NCBI GenBank assembly: GCA_029717555.1
Contig: JAMDHS010000118.1
Span: forward strand, 1-54,035
Length of the DNA stretch: 54,035 nt
DNA from: Peribolospora baueri
Taxonomy: Eukaryota; Basidiomycota; Peribolosporomycetes; Peribolosporales; Peribolosporaceae
Direction: 5' to 3'
Part shown: one piece after another, positions 39,355 through 50,000 of the stretch
How the letters are laid out: each line of letters begins with the position of its first letter
Position numbering within the stretch: the stretch's first letter is position 1
Translations under genes and position numbers: made by a program
The notes under the pieces: model-generated
Databases searched by the model: none
What the model was told of the DNA's origin: nothing
Seen by the model: only the letters and a program-made list of their open reading frames with translations

Positions 39355-42312
39355 ATGTTAACGGTATTATACAATTTAATAGAAATTCTGATTGTTCTAG
39401 TACCTATTTTATTAGGTGTAGCTTTCATGACTATTATTGAAAGAAAAGTAATGGGAGCTATGCAACGTAGAGTTGGACCTAATAAAGTAGGATTTTATGG
39501 AGTACTACAACCATTATAAGTAGGTGGTATAAATATAGTAGTAATTCTATATTTACAAATCATAAGACTATATGCTTAGACGACTAGATAATACTATATA
39601 GTACAATTTGAAAACTTAATTGTAAAATTCTATATAGTTAGTCTATTAGCAGGTAGTTAACCTCAACGATCATACGTCTTACGCTTTTTAATAGAAGTGA
39701 TGAAATGATCTACCCAACTATATTATTTAAAGGTGTTATAATTATAAGTTTACTTTTTATATTTGAATATGTAACTCTTGAAATTAATTTACTTAATCAA
39801 GAATTAATATGCAGAAAAAGCATAGGCCTATTTGTAGCAACAGATCCAGGTAAGTTATATAGATATATTATTGCAAATACATCTTGGGTGGTTTTTGTTT
39901 TTCGGTATTAACATAAAAAGGATACCTTTTCGTATAAAAAGCGGAGGGCCAGCTCCGCAGGCCGCCATAATATTAAAAAATTCAAGAAACATATTGCAAT
40001 AGATCATTGTAAAGGGCTCCGCCGAAAAAGATCATAATAAGTTTCAAAGAAAATGGTGGGGAAAATCAGGTATATATAAGATCACTTTCCTACCTTTTCG
40101 AATTTTTACTTACTATGGATCATCTAGAAATTTAGGTCAACGACTAAAATACCATTATTATAATGGTAAATATAAAAGTACCTTCTTACTATATTCATTT
40201 CTGTATTTGGATTTCTAAATTTTATGTTACAATAATACAAATAACTCCACCCTCTGAATTACCAATCCGTGAAGATTGGTATTTAATTACTTTTCATCCA
40301 TTATTGAATATGCTTATTAAGTCATATATAGACCCACGTGATATTATATTTGTGTCACCAATCACTAAAGCAAAGATTAGCGCTGCACTATTAGGTAAGC
40401 CTAGATCTGAGGAACTTAAAAATAAATTAAGTAAGGCTCGATCTGGTAAAGCTAATCCTTTCTTTGATAGAAGTTTAGCTATCTTAACTTTAGATGCAGC
40501 TGCCACTGTTCTTGGTTATCCAATATATGTATACAATGAGATTTCATTCGAATTAGTAAATGGAAAACCATTCAGAAGTATTCGAGAAACAGTGAAACAT
40601 ATGCTTATTACCAGTTATTCTTTGAATAAAAAGCTTAATACTGGTAAAGCATTTAAAGCATACTTTTTTTTTAGTAGTCCTTAATCTTATAAGTCTTAAA
40701 ATGGTATATATGACATTAATAGAAATAGTTAATATAAAATAGAGAGAGTATTATATCAATCTTATTTTAATTGTTCTATACCCTTAATGAATAATATCTT
40801 TATAATTAGTTGGGTGTTGCAGATGCATTAAAACTAGTAGTTAAAGAACAAGTTATTCCTTCTCAAGCTACTAAAAGTTTATTCTTCTTAGCTCCTATTT
40901 TAGCTTTAATTTTTAGTTTATTAGGTTGGGGAGTAATACCATTTGGTTCAGGATTAACATTATCAGAATTCTCTTTAGGAGTTCTTTATACATTAGCATT
41001 ATCATCAATAGGAATTTACGGTGTACTTTTCGCTGGTTGGTCAGCTAATTCTAAATATGCTTTATTAGGATCATTACGATCTACAGCTCAAATGATTAGT
41101 TATGAATTAATATTTAGTGCTGCTGTATTATGTGTATTAATATGTGCTGGAACTTTTAATTGGGGACAAATTATAGAGCTACAAGAATCAGTATGGTATA
41201 TTATACCTCTATTACCAGTATTTATTATGTATTTTATTTCAGCACTTGCTGAAACTAATAGAACACCATTTGATCTTCCAGAGGCTTTCTAGATTCGGTC
41301 TCATTAAATACTACTGTATGCTAAAATATACTAATTATATTCTACTGTGTTAATCAGTAAAAATGAAAAAAAAAATAGTGTTATTAGCAGCTAATTTAGC
41401 TCAGAGACTTTACGTAGTAATCTTTCTATACATTCGTATTAAGATAAGGAAAAGTCCTAAATTATTATACTTATAATGCACCGCGCACTTTTGGTGTGTG
41501 CCCTTTTTGTTTTTTTTCTTAATAAAAAGAGAACTCATCCCGAAAAAGGATACATTTCGTAATAAATGGGACCCTCGACGCCATGAAAAATTAAATCAAA
41601 TATCTTATAATAAGCATTCTGATCGGGCCTGCCTTATTATAAAAATTTTATACAGACTATTTTATTAATCTATAATCCATTAAATAAGGTATTTGTATTA
41701 CAGCTTGATACTAATTGTGATATTCTTATTAGAATGTTTAAAAAAGAATGTTGAAGCTGCAAACTAATTTATATACATAAAACTACTTTATGTTGATTAG
41801 TAAAGTCAGGGAAATTATAGCAAGATTAATTTTATCTAATCACGCGTCGAGTGTATGTGCTTTTATTTTTCTTTTTTTTTTCTAAGAAAAAAAACTAAAA
41901 ATTAGGATGGCCAGCTCCGCAGGCCAGGGCCCCAGTATATTAAATAATTAAGGAATCAGAACTAGTTGCTGGATTCATGACAGAACATTCAGGAATGATT
42001 TTTGTATTCTTCTTCCTAGCAGAATATTGTAGTATAGTATTAATGTCTACTATCTCTGCAATGTTATTCCTAGGTGGATACAATATGCCTGAATTATTTG
42101 TAAATGATACATTTATTAATTTACAATCTATTATATTAGGAGTTAAAGCCTGTATATTTGCATTTATATTTGTATGGATTAGAGCTACTTTACCTAGATT
42201 ACGATATGATCAACTAATGACATTCTGTTGGACAGGTATGCTTCCAATGGCTATTGGTGTTTTAATTTTAGTACCTAGTATTTTAGTAGCATTTGATGTT
42301 ATGCCATATTAG
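39355..42312 (+). CDS. nad1: NADH dehydrogenase subunit 1, two introns
   Basis: Complex I membrane subunit that lines the ubiquinone chamber. Exons 39355-39514, 40817-41286 and 41953-42312 (stop TAG) give 329 residues. Motifs: [50 protein letters not shown] region, [23 protein letters not shown] and the C-terminal [19 protein letters not shown]. Each join keeps the frame and has T before and G at the end of the intron. Confidence 0.95.
39515..40816 (+). mobile_element. nad1 group I intron 1 with decayed GIY-YIG ORF
   Basis: Between CCA-T and TT-GCA. A variant core at the 5' end (39567-39710: actatatgcttaga, ttagcaggt, cctcaacgatcatacg, atgaaatgatc) precedes the ORF. A GC hairpin (ggccagctccgcaggcc) lies at 39946-39962. 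Confidence 0.8.
40054..40684 (+). pseudogene. GIY-YIG endonuclease with one frameshift
   Basis: [20 protein letters not shown] then [20 protein letters not shown] (GIY, YYG and Arg) runs to a stop at about 40216. One frame over, [19 protein letters not shown] continues, then NUMOD3 ([32 protein letters not shown]) and NUMOD1 ([20 protein letters not shown]). The catalytic Glu sits in [15 protein letters not shown] single frame change near 40165-40215 breaks it. Confidence 0.7.
41287..41952 (+). mobile_element. nad1 group I intron 2, ORF lost
   Basis: 666 nt between GAG-GCT and GAA-TCA. Core at 41310-41460: ctactgtatgctaa, ttagcagc, ctcagagactttacgtag and ggaaaagtcc. The 3' half is mostly repeat sequence: a cctttttgttttttttctta piece, ggcctgccttattataaaaa and the composite element at 41861-41935. 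I cannot name any coding remnant. Confidence 0.8.
41861..41935 (+). repeat. composite double-hairpin element, copy B
   Basis: A/T hairpin (tttttttttctaagaaaaaa) followed by aaaattaggat and the GC hairpin ggccagctccgcaggcc (41909-41925) and agggccc. The whole is the reverse complement of 11508-11572. Partial copies occur at 22338-22357, 34236-34252, 39946-39962 and 45943-45987. Confidence 0.75.
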
Positions 42313-42732
42313 TATATAATTTATATAAATTATTAGTCAATACTATACACAGTATTTTGTTTATACGCTGTAATAGTAAAAAAATGTAATTAAGAAACCC
42401 CTGCGGAGCATTTATATCTTTGTGTTTCTGTGATTTTTTTGATTCCCTTTTTCGGATCATAAAAAGAGATTCAAACTGTGGAGCCTTATCAGAAATTAGT
42501 TTTTTATATTTTACCTAAAACACTATCCATTATAAATATATATTTATTCAAAATATAGCTTATATAAAAGTATAAGTAATATAATATAATAAAATAATAA
42601 TTAATTTGTGCTAAATTATTATTTATAAATTAACACATAAATAACATAATTTTTTGAATGATTTCTATAAGAAAGATAAAATCGATGATTTTTTAAATCT
42701 ATCATATAAGATCTGGAAAATATTTCTAGATT
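42313..42732 (+). other. spacer nad1-rns
   Basis: AT-rich, with a hairpin block (gattcccttttcggatcat-like) near 42436-42470. I see no gene. Confidence 0.6.
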
Positions 42733-44222
42733 GAAAACGTTTATGAGTTTGATCTTGGCTCAGTTTCAACGTTATCTAGTGGAATTAAACATGTAAGTCT
42801 AATATAATATTTTTTATATGGCGTAGGGGTGAGTAAAGATATAGAAGATACCCTTAAGACTCCATAAATGGGGGATAAAAATAATTGAAAGGAAAGTTTT
42901 CCACTTGAGGATTCGCTATATTAATAATAGGTAGTTGGTAGTAAAAAAGACTACCAAGCCAATGATGTTTAGGGAAATGAGTGAAAGCTTTGATCCTCAC
43001 AGTAGGGATGAAAACACCTACCGTCTATTTTAAGACGCAACAGTTTAGAATATTAGGCAATGTTCGAAAGAATGACCTAGTCAACTAGAATTTTACAAGA
43101 GGAGAACTCTTGTGGATAGAGTAAGGAGGATAATGACTTTCCTTACTATAAGTCCAATCTAACCATCGTGCCAGCAGAAGCGGTAATACGGGGTGGGCTA
43201 ACGTTAGACGTATTTAATAGGTGTAAAGGGTATGTAGGTGGTTATTATAACATTAATAACTAGAATCGAATAGAGGAAAGGATAATGCTAAGAGTAGGGA
43301 TGAAATCCGATTATACTTAGTGGAATACTAATTGCGAAGGCACCTTTCTAATTAACGATTGACACTAAGATACGAAAGCTTGGGGAGAGACAAGGATTAG
43401 ATACCCTAGTATTCCAAGCCGTAAACTATCTACACTATTATTTGGTAGCAATTATTATATCTGATAAGATGCTAACGCTTAAGTGTAGCACCTTGTGAGT
43501 ATAGCATCAGTGCTGAAAACAAAAAGATTAGAGGGCACCAGAAACCCGAAGTGAAGCATGTTATTTAATACGATGATCCACGTAGAACCTTACCTTTCCT
43601 TGTATGAAAATAGTTAAATGAATACCCTTGTCGGAGTAGTTTGTTTGCCTATTGTGCTAATTTTAAAAATCAGTATAATAGGTTTTTTTTCACAGGTGTT
43701 GCATGGCTGTCGTCAGTTCGTGTTGTTAAATGTAAGGTTAAGTCCGATAACGAACGAAATCCTTATCATAAATTTTTACTTTTTGATGAATACCTCGATA
43801 TGAGGAATATTAGGATTATGACAAGCCCTCATGACCCTTATGGAATGGGCTATAGACGTGCCACACTAATCTTTACAAAAGGAAGCAATTTCGTGAGAAG
43901 GAGCTAATCCTCAAAGAAGATTCTGTACGAATTATAGTCTGTAACTCGACTATATGAAGGAGGAATTTCGAGTAATCGTCTTTAGTACGGGACGGTGAAC
44001 TTTAGATCTGGAGTCTACTAACTGCTCATCATGCGAGCCAAGCTTGCGTTGCATGAACATTGTATAACTTTATTAATATATTTAAAAACAAAATTTTTGC
44101 ATGCTACGTAGCAAGAATATTTTTTATAGTTAATAATTTTATGCTTGGAGTGTGATAAAGTGAGGGTTGTAAAGTTGAACCAAGGTAGCTGTACGGGAAC
44201 GTGTAGCTGATTGATAATTTTC
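42733..44222 (+). rRNA. rns: small subunit rRNA, no intron
   Basis: Recognised by gagtttgatcttggctcag (42745), cgtgccagcagaagcggtaa (43167), ggattagataccctagtatt (43396), tgttgcatggctgtcgtcag (43698), aatttcgagtaatcg (43962) and the 3' block aaccaaggtagctgtacggg (44178). Ends are approximate. The helix-44-like region is extended by an AT-rich insert. ORF-like frames inside it are not genes. Confidence 0.93.
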
Positions 44223-45687
44223 ATTAAAAACCCCTATATTTTAAGTATGCCTTATATTAAATAATAATATAAGTAAGATAATGTAGATTTCCATTTTAAT
44301 TTTTTTCTATGAATTTTATAGGGTAAGAGAAAACTTTTAAAAACTTTTAAAAACTTCTAATAGCTATTATATTAAATATTACAACGCATGCATAAATTTA
44401 TATTAATTATATTTCTATTAATGAAAGGAGATAAATTATCTAATGAGTTACTTTAAAAAACTTCACACGCGCTTTTTAGACACTCTGATTTCCTTTTCGG
44501 ATCATAAAAAGAAAAACCGGGCGCATTTATAGTAGTATAAATTATAGTAATTATATCTTAATTTGCATTTATATCGCTGCGCGCCGAAATCTAATATATA
44601 TTATTATTTATATAATAACAGATTGTTGGTGTCAATATTAAATTAACTAATTTAATCATGAACACTTTAACAAAAATACAATTTCTAGCTATGGCCAGCC
44701 AAATTTAATAATAATTTAGCAAATTATTATTTATTTGATTATTTATATATATATATATAAAAATATTGTACTTTACATTTTATTCAATTCATTTAATTTT
44801 TCAAAAATCGGTCTATGTAAACTACTATTTATTATTTATTAATGTTTCAATATAATAATATATGATAATTCTATTAATTTATATTAAAGTGTTAGTATAA
44901 TTATAACTAAATAAGGATATAATGAGTAAATAGTATATTCACGCGCTTTTTATACGAAAAGGTATCCTTTTTATGTTAATACCGAAAGAAAAACCTTGTC
45001 ATAAAAATATAATTAGTAAACTATATAAAATTTATAAATAGGTGATACTGTTACTGGTATAGTTGGTGTTTTAGGAACATGTATGTATGTACCTATAGTA
45101 AAAATATAGAGTGTTATATGTGAAAACATTTAAATTAAGTTAGGACGTGTACAGTTACGCGAATATATTTTAATGATCCGACCATTTTATTTATATGAAG
45201 TGTAAGCATAGGTAAACTTTTATCAAAATTCTGATACCCAAATTTAATCTACGACGGCTAATTTATTTAAATAAGACAAAGACAGCTATTTAAAACTTTG
45301 CTTAACAAGGTTTTATAGATAAAATCTTTCGGCGGCTAATTTATTTAAATAAGACTGCTCCTGTTTTTATATAAAATAAAAAAGACAGTCACTATAATTT
45401 ATAAATTAGAGGTTATATATATATATATAATCATTAACCAAATGATGGTAGGTAAGCGTTTCGCTTTAAATGTTTATACAAAACATTTTCTTACTCCATT
45501 AAAATTGCATCCGAATTTTTAGATGGCTATAATTATTTTTACTAATAGGAGATAGAAATGATTAAAAGAAATATATTGGGTAGCGTAGCCGGTGTAACTT
45601 TCCTTCTGTGTTATTTTCTTTTTTTTTCTAAGAAAAAAAACTAAAAATCAGGACAAATAATACTATGTTTTTTTTTTAATTAAATAC
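44223..45687 (+). other. long spacer rns-trnM with repeats
   Basis: About 1.46 kb with no gene that I can support. Contains hairpin blocks (gatttccttttcggatcata near 44490; tttttttttctaagaaaaaa near 45617-45643), ggccagccaaatttaataat near 44694, two copies of cggctaatttatttaaataa (about 45255 and 45334) and one arm of a 51-bp repeat shared with cob intron 2. Confidence 0.65.
45337..45387 (+). repeat. 51-bp exact repeat, copy 1
   Basis: The same 51 bases (from taatttatttaaataagact to ataaaaaagaca) recur at 48188-48238 in cob intron 2. Contains the hairpin tttttatataaaataaaaa. Confidence 0.85.
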
Positions 45688-45760
45688 TGCATGTTAGTGT
45701 AATGGTCAGCATAGTAACCTCATGAGTTATTGGACTCGGGTTCGATTCCCGGACATGCGT
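45688..45760 (+). tRNA. trnM: tRNA-Met (CAU), possibly initiator
   Basis: Acceptor TGCATGT with ACATGCG (a weak T-G first pair, as often in initiators), anticodon arm GTAAC-CTCATGA-GTTAT giving CAU, and T arm TCGGG-TTCGATT-CCCGG. A second Met tRNA is at 12693. Confidence 0.88.
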
Positions 45761-45834
45761 TTGAAATAATTTTATATTAAATAGCGTAAGTTATATTATT
45801 GTAAATAATAAATAAATTTTAAATTCCACGCAAC

Positions 45835-45908
45835 TGAGAGTAGAAGGACTCGAACCTTCGACTTCAAAATTAAAAGTTTCGCACTCTAACCAACTGAGTT
45901 ATACTCCC
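45835..45908 (-). tRNA. trnK: tRNA-Lys (UUU)
   Basis: On the - strand: acceptor GGGAGTA with TACTCTC, D region AACTCAGTTGGTTAGAGT, anticodon arm CGAAA-CTTTTAA-TTTTG giving UUU, T arm GAAGG-TTCGAGT-CCTTC, and discriminator A. Confidence 0.92.
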
Positions 45909-46460
45909 TTACCTTTCATAATTATTAAATTATTATCGCTCCTTTATTTTTGTATAACAAAAATTAGTATGGCCAGCTCCGCAGGCCCCCCCCTGATGAA
46001 TCATCGCTTTCTAATATGTAATGTTTAATAGTCATTCATACATTATATTTATTATATATATAATGTCATAATATATTATTATTTGGTTAATAACAATGAT
46101 TTATTTGTCTTTTTATCAAAAATTTGTGTGGCTACGCCTGCCTTATTATTAATTAAATTACAAGATGCTTATCCTTACCTTTTATTTTTAATATATTAAT
46201 ACTTTGTGTGCGGGCTCCGCCACCCGGTTTTTCTTTTTAATCGCTGCGCGCGAAGAAGACTGTCTAAAAAGCGCGTGTAGAGTTTAATAATTATTATGAT
46301 ATTATATCCTGTCTTTTATATAAAGGTATAGGACTAATTAAAATATATTTACGCGCTTTATTTTTTCTTAAAAAATTAGCGACAAAATTAAAGGTATCGT
46401 TTCACTCCAATATAAATGTTATTCAAGTAACTATATATATATAGTTATATATATATAATA
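45909..46460 (+). other. spacer trnK-trnS with hairpins
   Basis: Holds tttatttttgtataacaaaa plus the GC hairpin ggccagctccgcaggcc (45943-45987), ggcctgccttattattaatt near 46136, and a TA-rich palindrome (actatatatatatagttata) near 46430-46450. I see no gene. Confidence 0.65.
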
Positions 46461-46546
46461 GGACGGACCGCTATTGGTGAGGCAATGCGATTGCTATTCG
46501 TCTGGGTGAATTAAAGCCCTTAGGAGTTCGACTCTCCTTTCGTCCG
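46461..46546 (+). tRNA. trnS: tRNA-Ser (GCU)
   Basis: 86-nt class II tRNA: acceptor GGACGGA with TTCGTCC, anticodon loop around TTGCTAT giving GCU, a long variable arm (TGGGTGAATTAAAGCCC), T arm AGGAG-TTCGACT-CTCCT, and discriminator G. Confidence 0.88.
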
Positions 46547-47065
46547 AAATAATTTAAATAAGAAATTTCATTATTAATAATATACGAATTTTAAGAGGAA
46601 CTATAGAAAGAATTTATTACATAAATAAATTAGTGATGTAACCTATTAAATTATACTAAGTTACGTAGAATCCCTATAGGGAAGTTAAAATAGAGGTTCT
46701 CTAAGGATATAATTAATATTAATATATAAAAATCCGATTACAATATATAGGCTATGCATTAAAAAAAAAAACTTCCTTGGAATAGTATTCTTTACTTATT
46801 TCCAAATCAATATAAACTTTTCAATTTAAAGGATTCTTAAATACTAAATTGGAACTATACCTTTTATCTAAATTGTTAGTTATTTAAGCTTTCCAAGGAT
46901 CGAATGTTTAAGTTACAATATATAATAATAATATAATGTTTATTATACTTAAACAATAAGTGTTAACTTATTTTTGATTAAATCAATTTTCCTATACTCG
47001 ATATGTTGGTTAATTTAATACAATCTCAATATCTAATTGTATAAGAATGTTTAATTTTATTATAT
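46547..47065 (+). other. spacer trnS-cob
   Basis: AT-rich leader. Some pairing potential (atccctatagggaagtt near 46671; aggttctctaagg near 46693; a mirrored copy of the ttccttgg/ccaagg type near 46773 and 46890). No gene or RNA I can name. Confidence 0.5.
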
Positions 47066-50000
47066 ATGAGATTACTTAAAACTCATCCCTTATTAAGTAT
47101 TGCAAATAGTTATATGATCGATGCTCCTCAACCAGCTAACATTTCATATATGTGGAATTGGGGTTCTTTATTAGCATTATGTTTAGTAATTCAAATTATT
47201 ACAGGTGTAACATTAGCTATACAAAATGCGTAGCTAACTTATCTAGAAATAGAAAGTCGTCAAAATTCTACTATTTGCTGGAAAAACTCATAAGTAACAA
47301 TACTAATTTATTTAGTAAAAATTTGTTTCTCAGTTAACCAGCAGGAAAATTTAGTTTAAACTAAAAATCCTCAGAGATTATACGTAGAAAGGATATAATC
47401 CTATTATATAATCCAATAAGACAAAAATAATAAAACTCTGAATCTCTTAAGTTCTCTATGGTTTGCTTAAAATTTCTACATATCTTTTTTTAAATTTTAA
47501 GCGCAATATGTTATTTTTTCAACACATTTAGATTTTAGTAATCAAATTGTATACGATTCACTTAACACTTGGTTTATAACCGGAATAACTTTCGCAGAAC
47601 TTAATTTTCTGTTAGTATAACTAAAAATCTTAAACTAATCTTAGTTTGAACCTCCACGATTAAATATTAGTATGCATATCAGAGATTCAAACTTAGTTCA
47701 AGAAATTAAACCTTTTTTGTTTTTCAACACTCTTATTTTATTACATAATAAATAAATAATTCATGCGCATAGTGCACACGAGCTTTTACAAGTTTATTAT
47801 TTTTGTCTTAAAGGCATTATACTCCTAATATAGATTTAGCATTTGTAAGCGTTGAGCACATTATGAGAGATGTAAATTATGGTTGGATGATTCGGTATAT
47901 GCATGCTAATGTTGCTTCATTCTTCTTTATTTTTGTTTATATACATATTGCACGTGGTTTATACTATGGATCATACCGAGCACCACAAACTTTAACATGG
48001 AGTATTGGAGTTATAATTTTAGTTTTAATGATGGCTACAGCTTTCTTGGGTTATGAATATAGCCCAAAATGATTTAAATAATAATAATAGATATATCAAT
48101 TCAATGAAAATAATACAAAAAAGATATTATAGTACTTCAAACTATAAAAATATTTCTAATGAAACACAAAAATTTTTAATAGCTTTGTAATTTATTTAAA
48201 TAAGACTGCTCCTGTTTTTATATAAAATAAAAAAGACATAAAAATTTAAACCCAGTTTTTGTTTATGAAAATCTAAAAGCTCCGACAAAAATATTACACA
48301 TAAAATTAAAAATGAGCTTAAAGATTTAAGTGGTATTTATTTAATTTTCAAGAAAATTACTTGAGATTTTTATATAGGATCGGCTTCGACTGATAAATTT
48401 TATACTAGATTTTATACACATTTAATTAATTCTAGTGGTTTTTTTTGTTTTGTAAGAAAAAAGCGAAAAAAATAAGAAGACTTAAAAAACACAAAAAAAA
48501 TAAGAAGCTTTATCTAATATGAAAAAAAGATCTAATAGTATTATATTATATAATATTGATAATAATACTGTATTTGGTGAATAATCTAGTATAACTGAAG
48601 CAGCTATTAGTATTAATTGTAATATAAAAACTATAAAAAAAGTTTTAAAAACAGAAAAGAAAGTATTATTAAAACGTTGAATTGTGAACTATAAATAAGT
48701 ATTATTTAAATTATAGTCCTACTAGTTTAAATTCTTATGTTAACTTCTAGAAGGAAATAAGATTAAAGTAGAATAACCTGACGGGGTTATTGAAGAAATG
48801 AATTATATATTTCTTTGGCAATGTTAGTGAAAACGATCAAAAGATTATATTATATTATAATAATAGATCGTCGGTTTTCTAGAAGATCGCGACAGACTGG
48901 GTCACTAATGGGTGGCTGAAATGCTGCTTAATGCACAGTCGGAACTTTTAACTATATTACATAGTTAATAAAATATGCGAATTTAAAGCTATTTTAGTTT
49001 ATTTTATAACTCATATGAATTGTTAAATAAATAGTTTGTACGTTTTATTAAATTGCTATCATGAAGGTTTTAAAATTTTGTCTTAATATTTATCTTATTT
49101 TTATACTTGAATTACCTTGATTATATAGATCTTCTTAATTTAAATAATAACCTTTACAATAATGTAAATGGAGATTTAAATAATTTAGATAATCATTTAT
49201 CTAAAGATTCTTGGTTAAATGATAATGAACTAGAATTAGAGTGGTTATGTGGATTTTCTGAGGCAGAGTCTATGTTTTATATTTCTACTAGAGGTCATTT
49301 AATTTTTAGAATTAAATTACATTGAGATGATAAACAAGCCTTAGTTTATATTAAGAATTTATTGAGTGGATTAGTTAATCGTGAAGTAGGTGTTATTATA
49401 GATTATAAAGATAAATCCCAATCTTATTATTCAGTAGATAAGTTCCAAGATATACAAGAAATACTTATACCTATTTTTTCTAAATATTATTTTACTACTT
49501 CTAAGTTTTTAGATTTTCAAGATTTTAAGGCAGCAGCTGAAATTAGAAAAATATCTATTATGGAAAAAAGAAAAGTAACTGAAGAAGAATTAAATAAAAT
49601 ATTAGAATTAAAATCACGTATGAATAAAAAAAGAGTAACATTTAAGCTTAGTGATCTTCCTAAACGTCCTTTAACTCCTTATAGAGTTTTAGGTTTCATA
49701 GAAGGAGATGGTTCATTCTGTTTACCTAATATGGCTCCTAATTTATCGATTAAACAACACTCTAAAAATAAACACTTTTTATATGAAATTGCTCAATTTT
49801 TAATCGATTTACCTTATAACCCAGAAATAGGTCCTGAAATCGATAAATTACAAACTAATCCCACTCCATATGTATCTAAATCTGGTTTAAATTCAAGTAT
49901 GTTAAGTGTTACAAATATATTACAAGTTTATAATTATATTTTACCTTTCTTTAAAACATTATCATTTAAGTCTAGAAAATTGGTAGATTTCGAACTATGA

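Noticed and set aside
39705-39911. 68-codon open frame in nad1 intron 1
   Set aside because: It overlaps the intron core and has no motif; the real remnant is the GIY-YIG further on.
43618-43907. Two overlapping open frames in the SSU region
   Set aside because: They lie in conserved rRNA sequence (tgttgcatggctgtcgtcag).
46430-46450. TA palindrome as replication origin
   Set aside because: Alternating TA runs occur at several places (for example 14721-14755); nothing marks this one as an origin.
46547-46770. Possible RNase P RNA (rnpB)
   Set aside because: Words such as agaggaactata and acaatatataggct faintly recall the two P4 strands, but they do not pair as P4 should; a covariance search would be needed. 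No better place was found.
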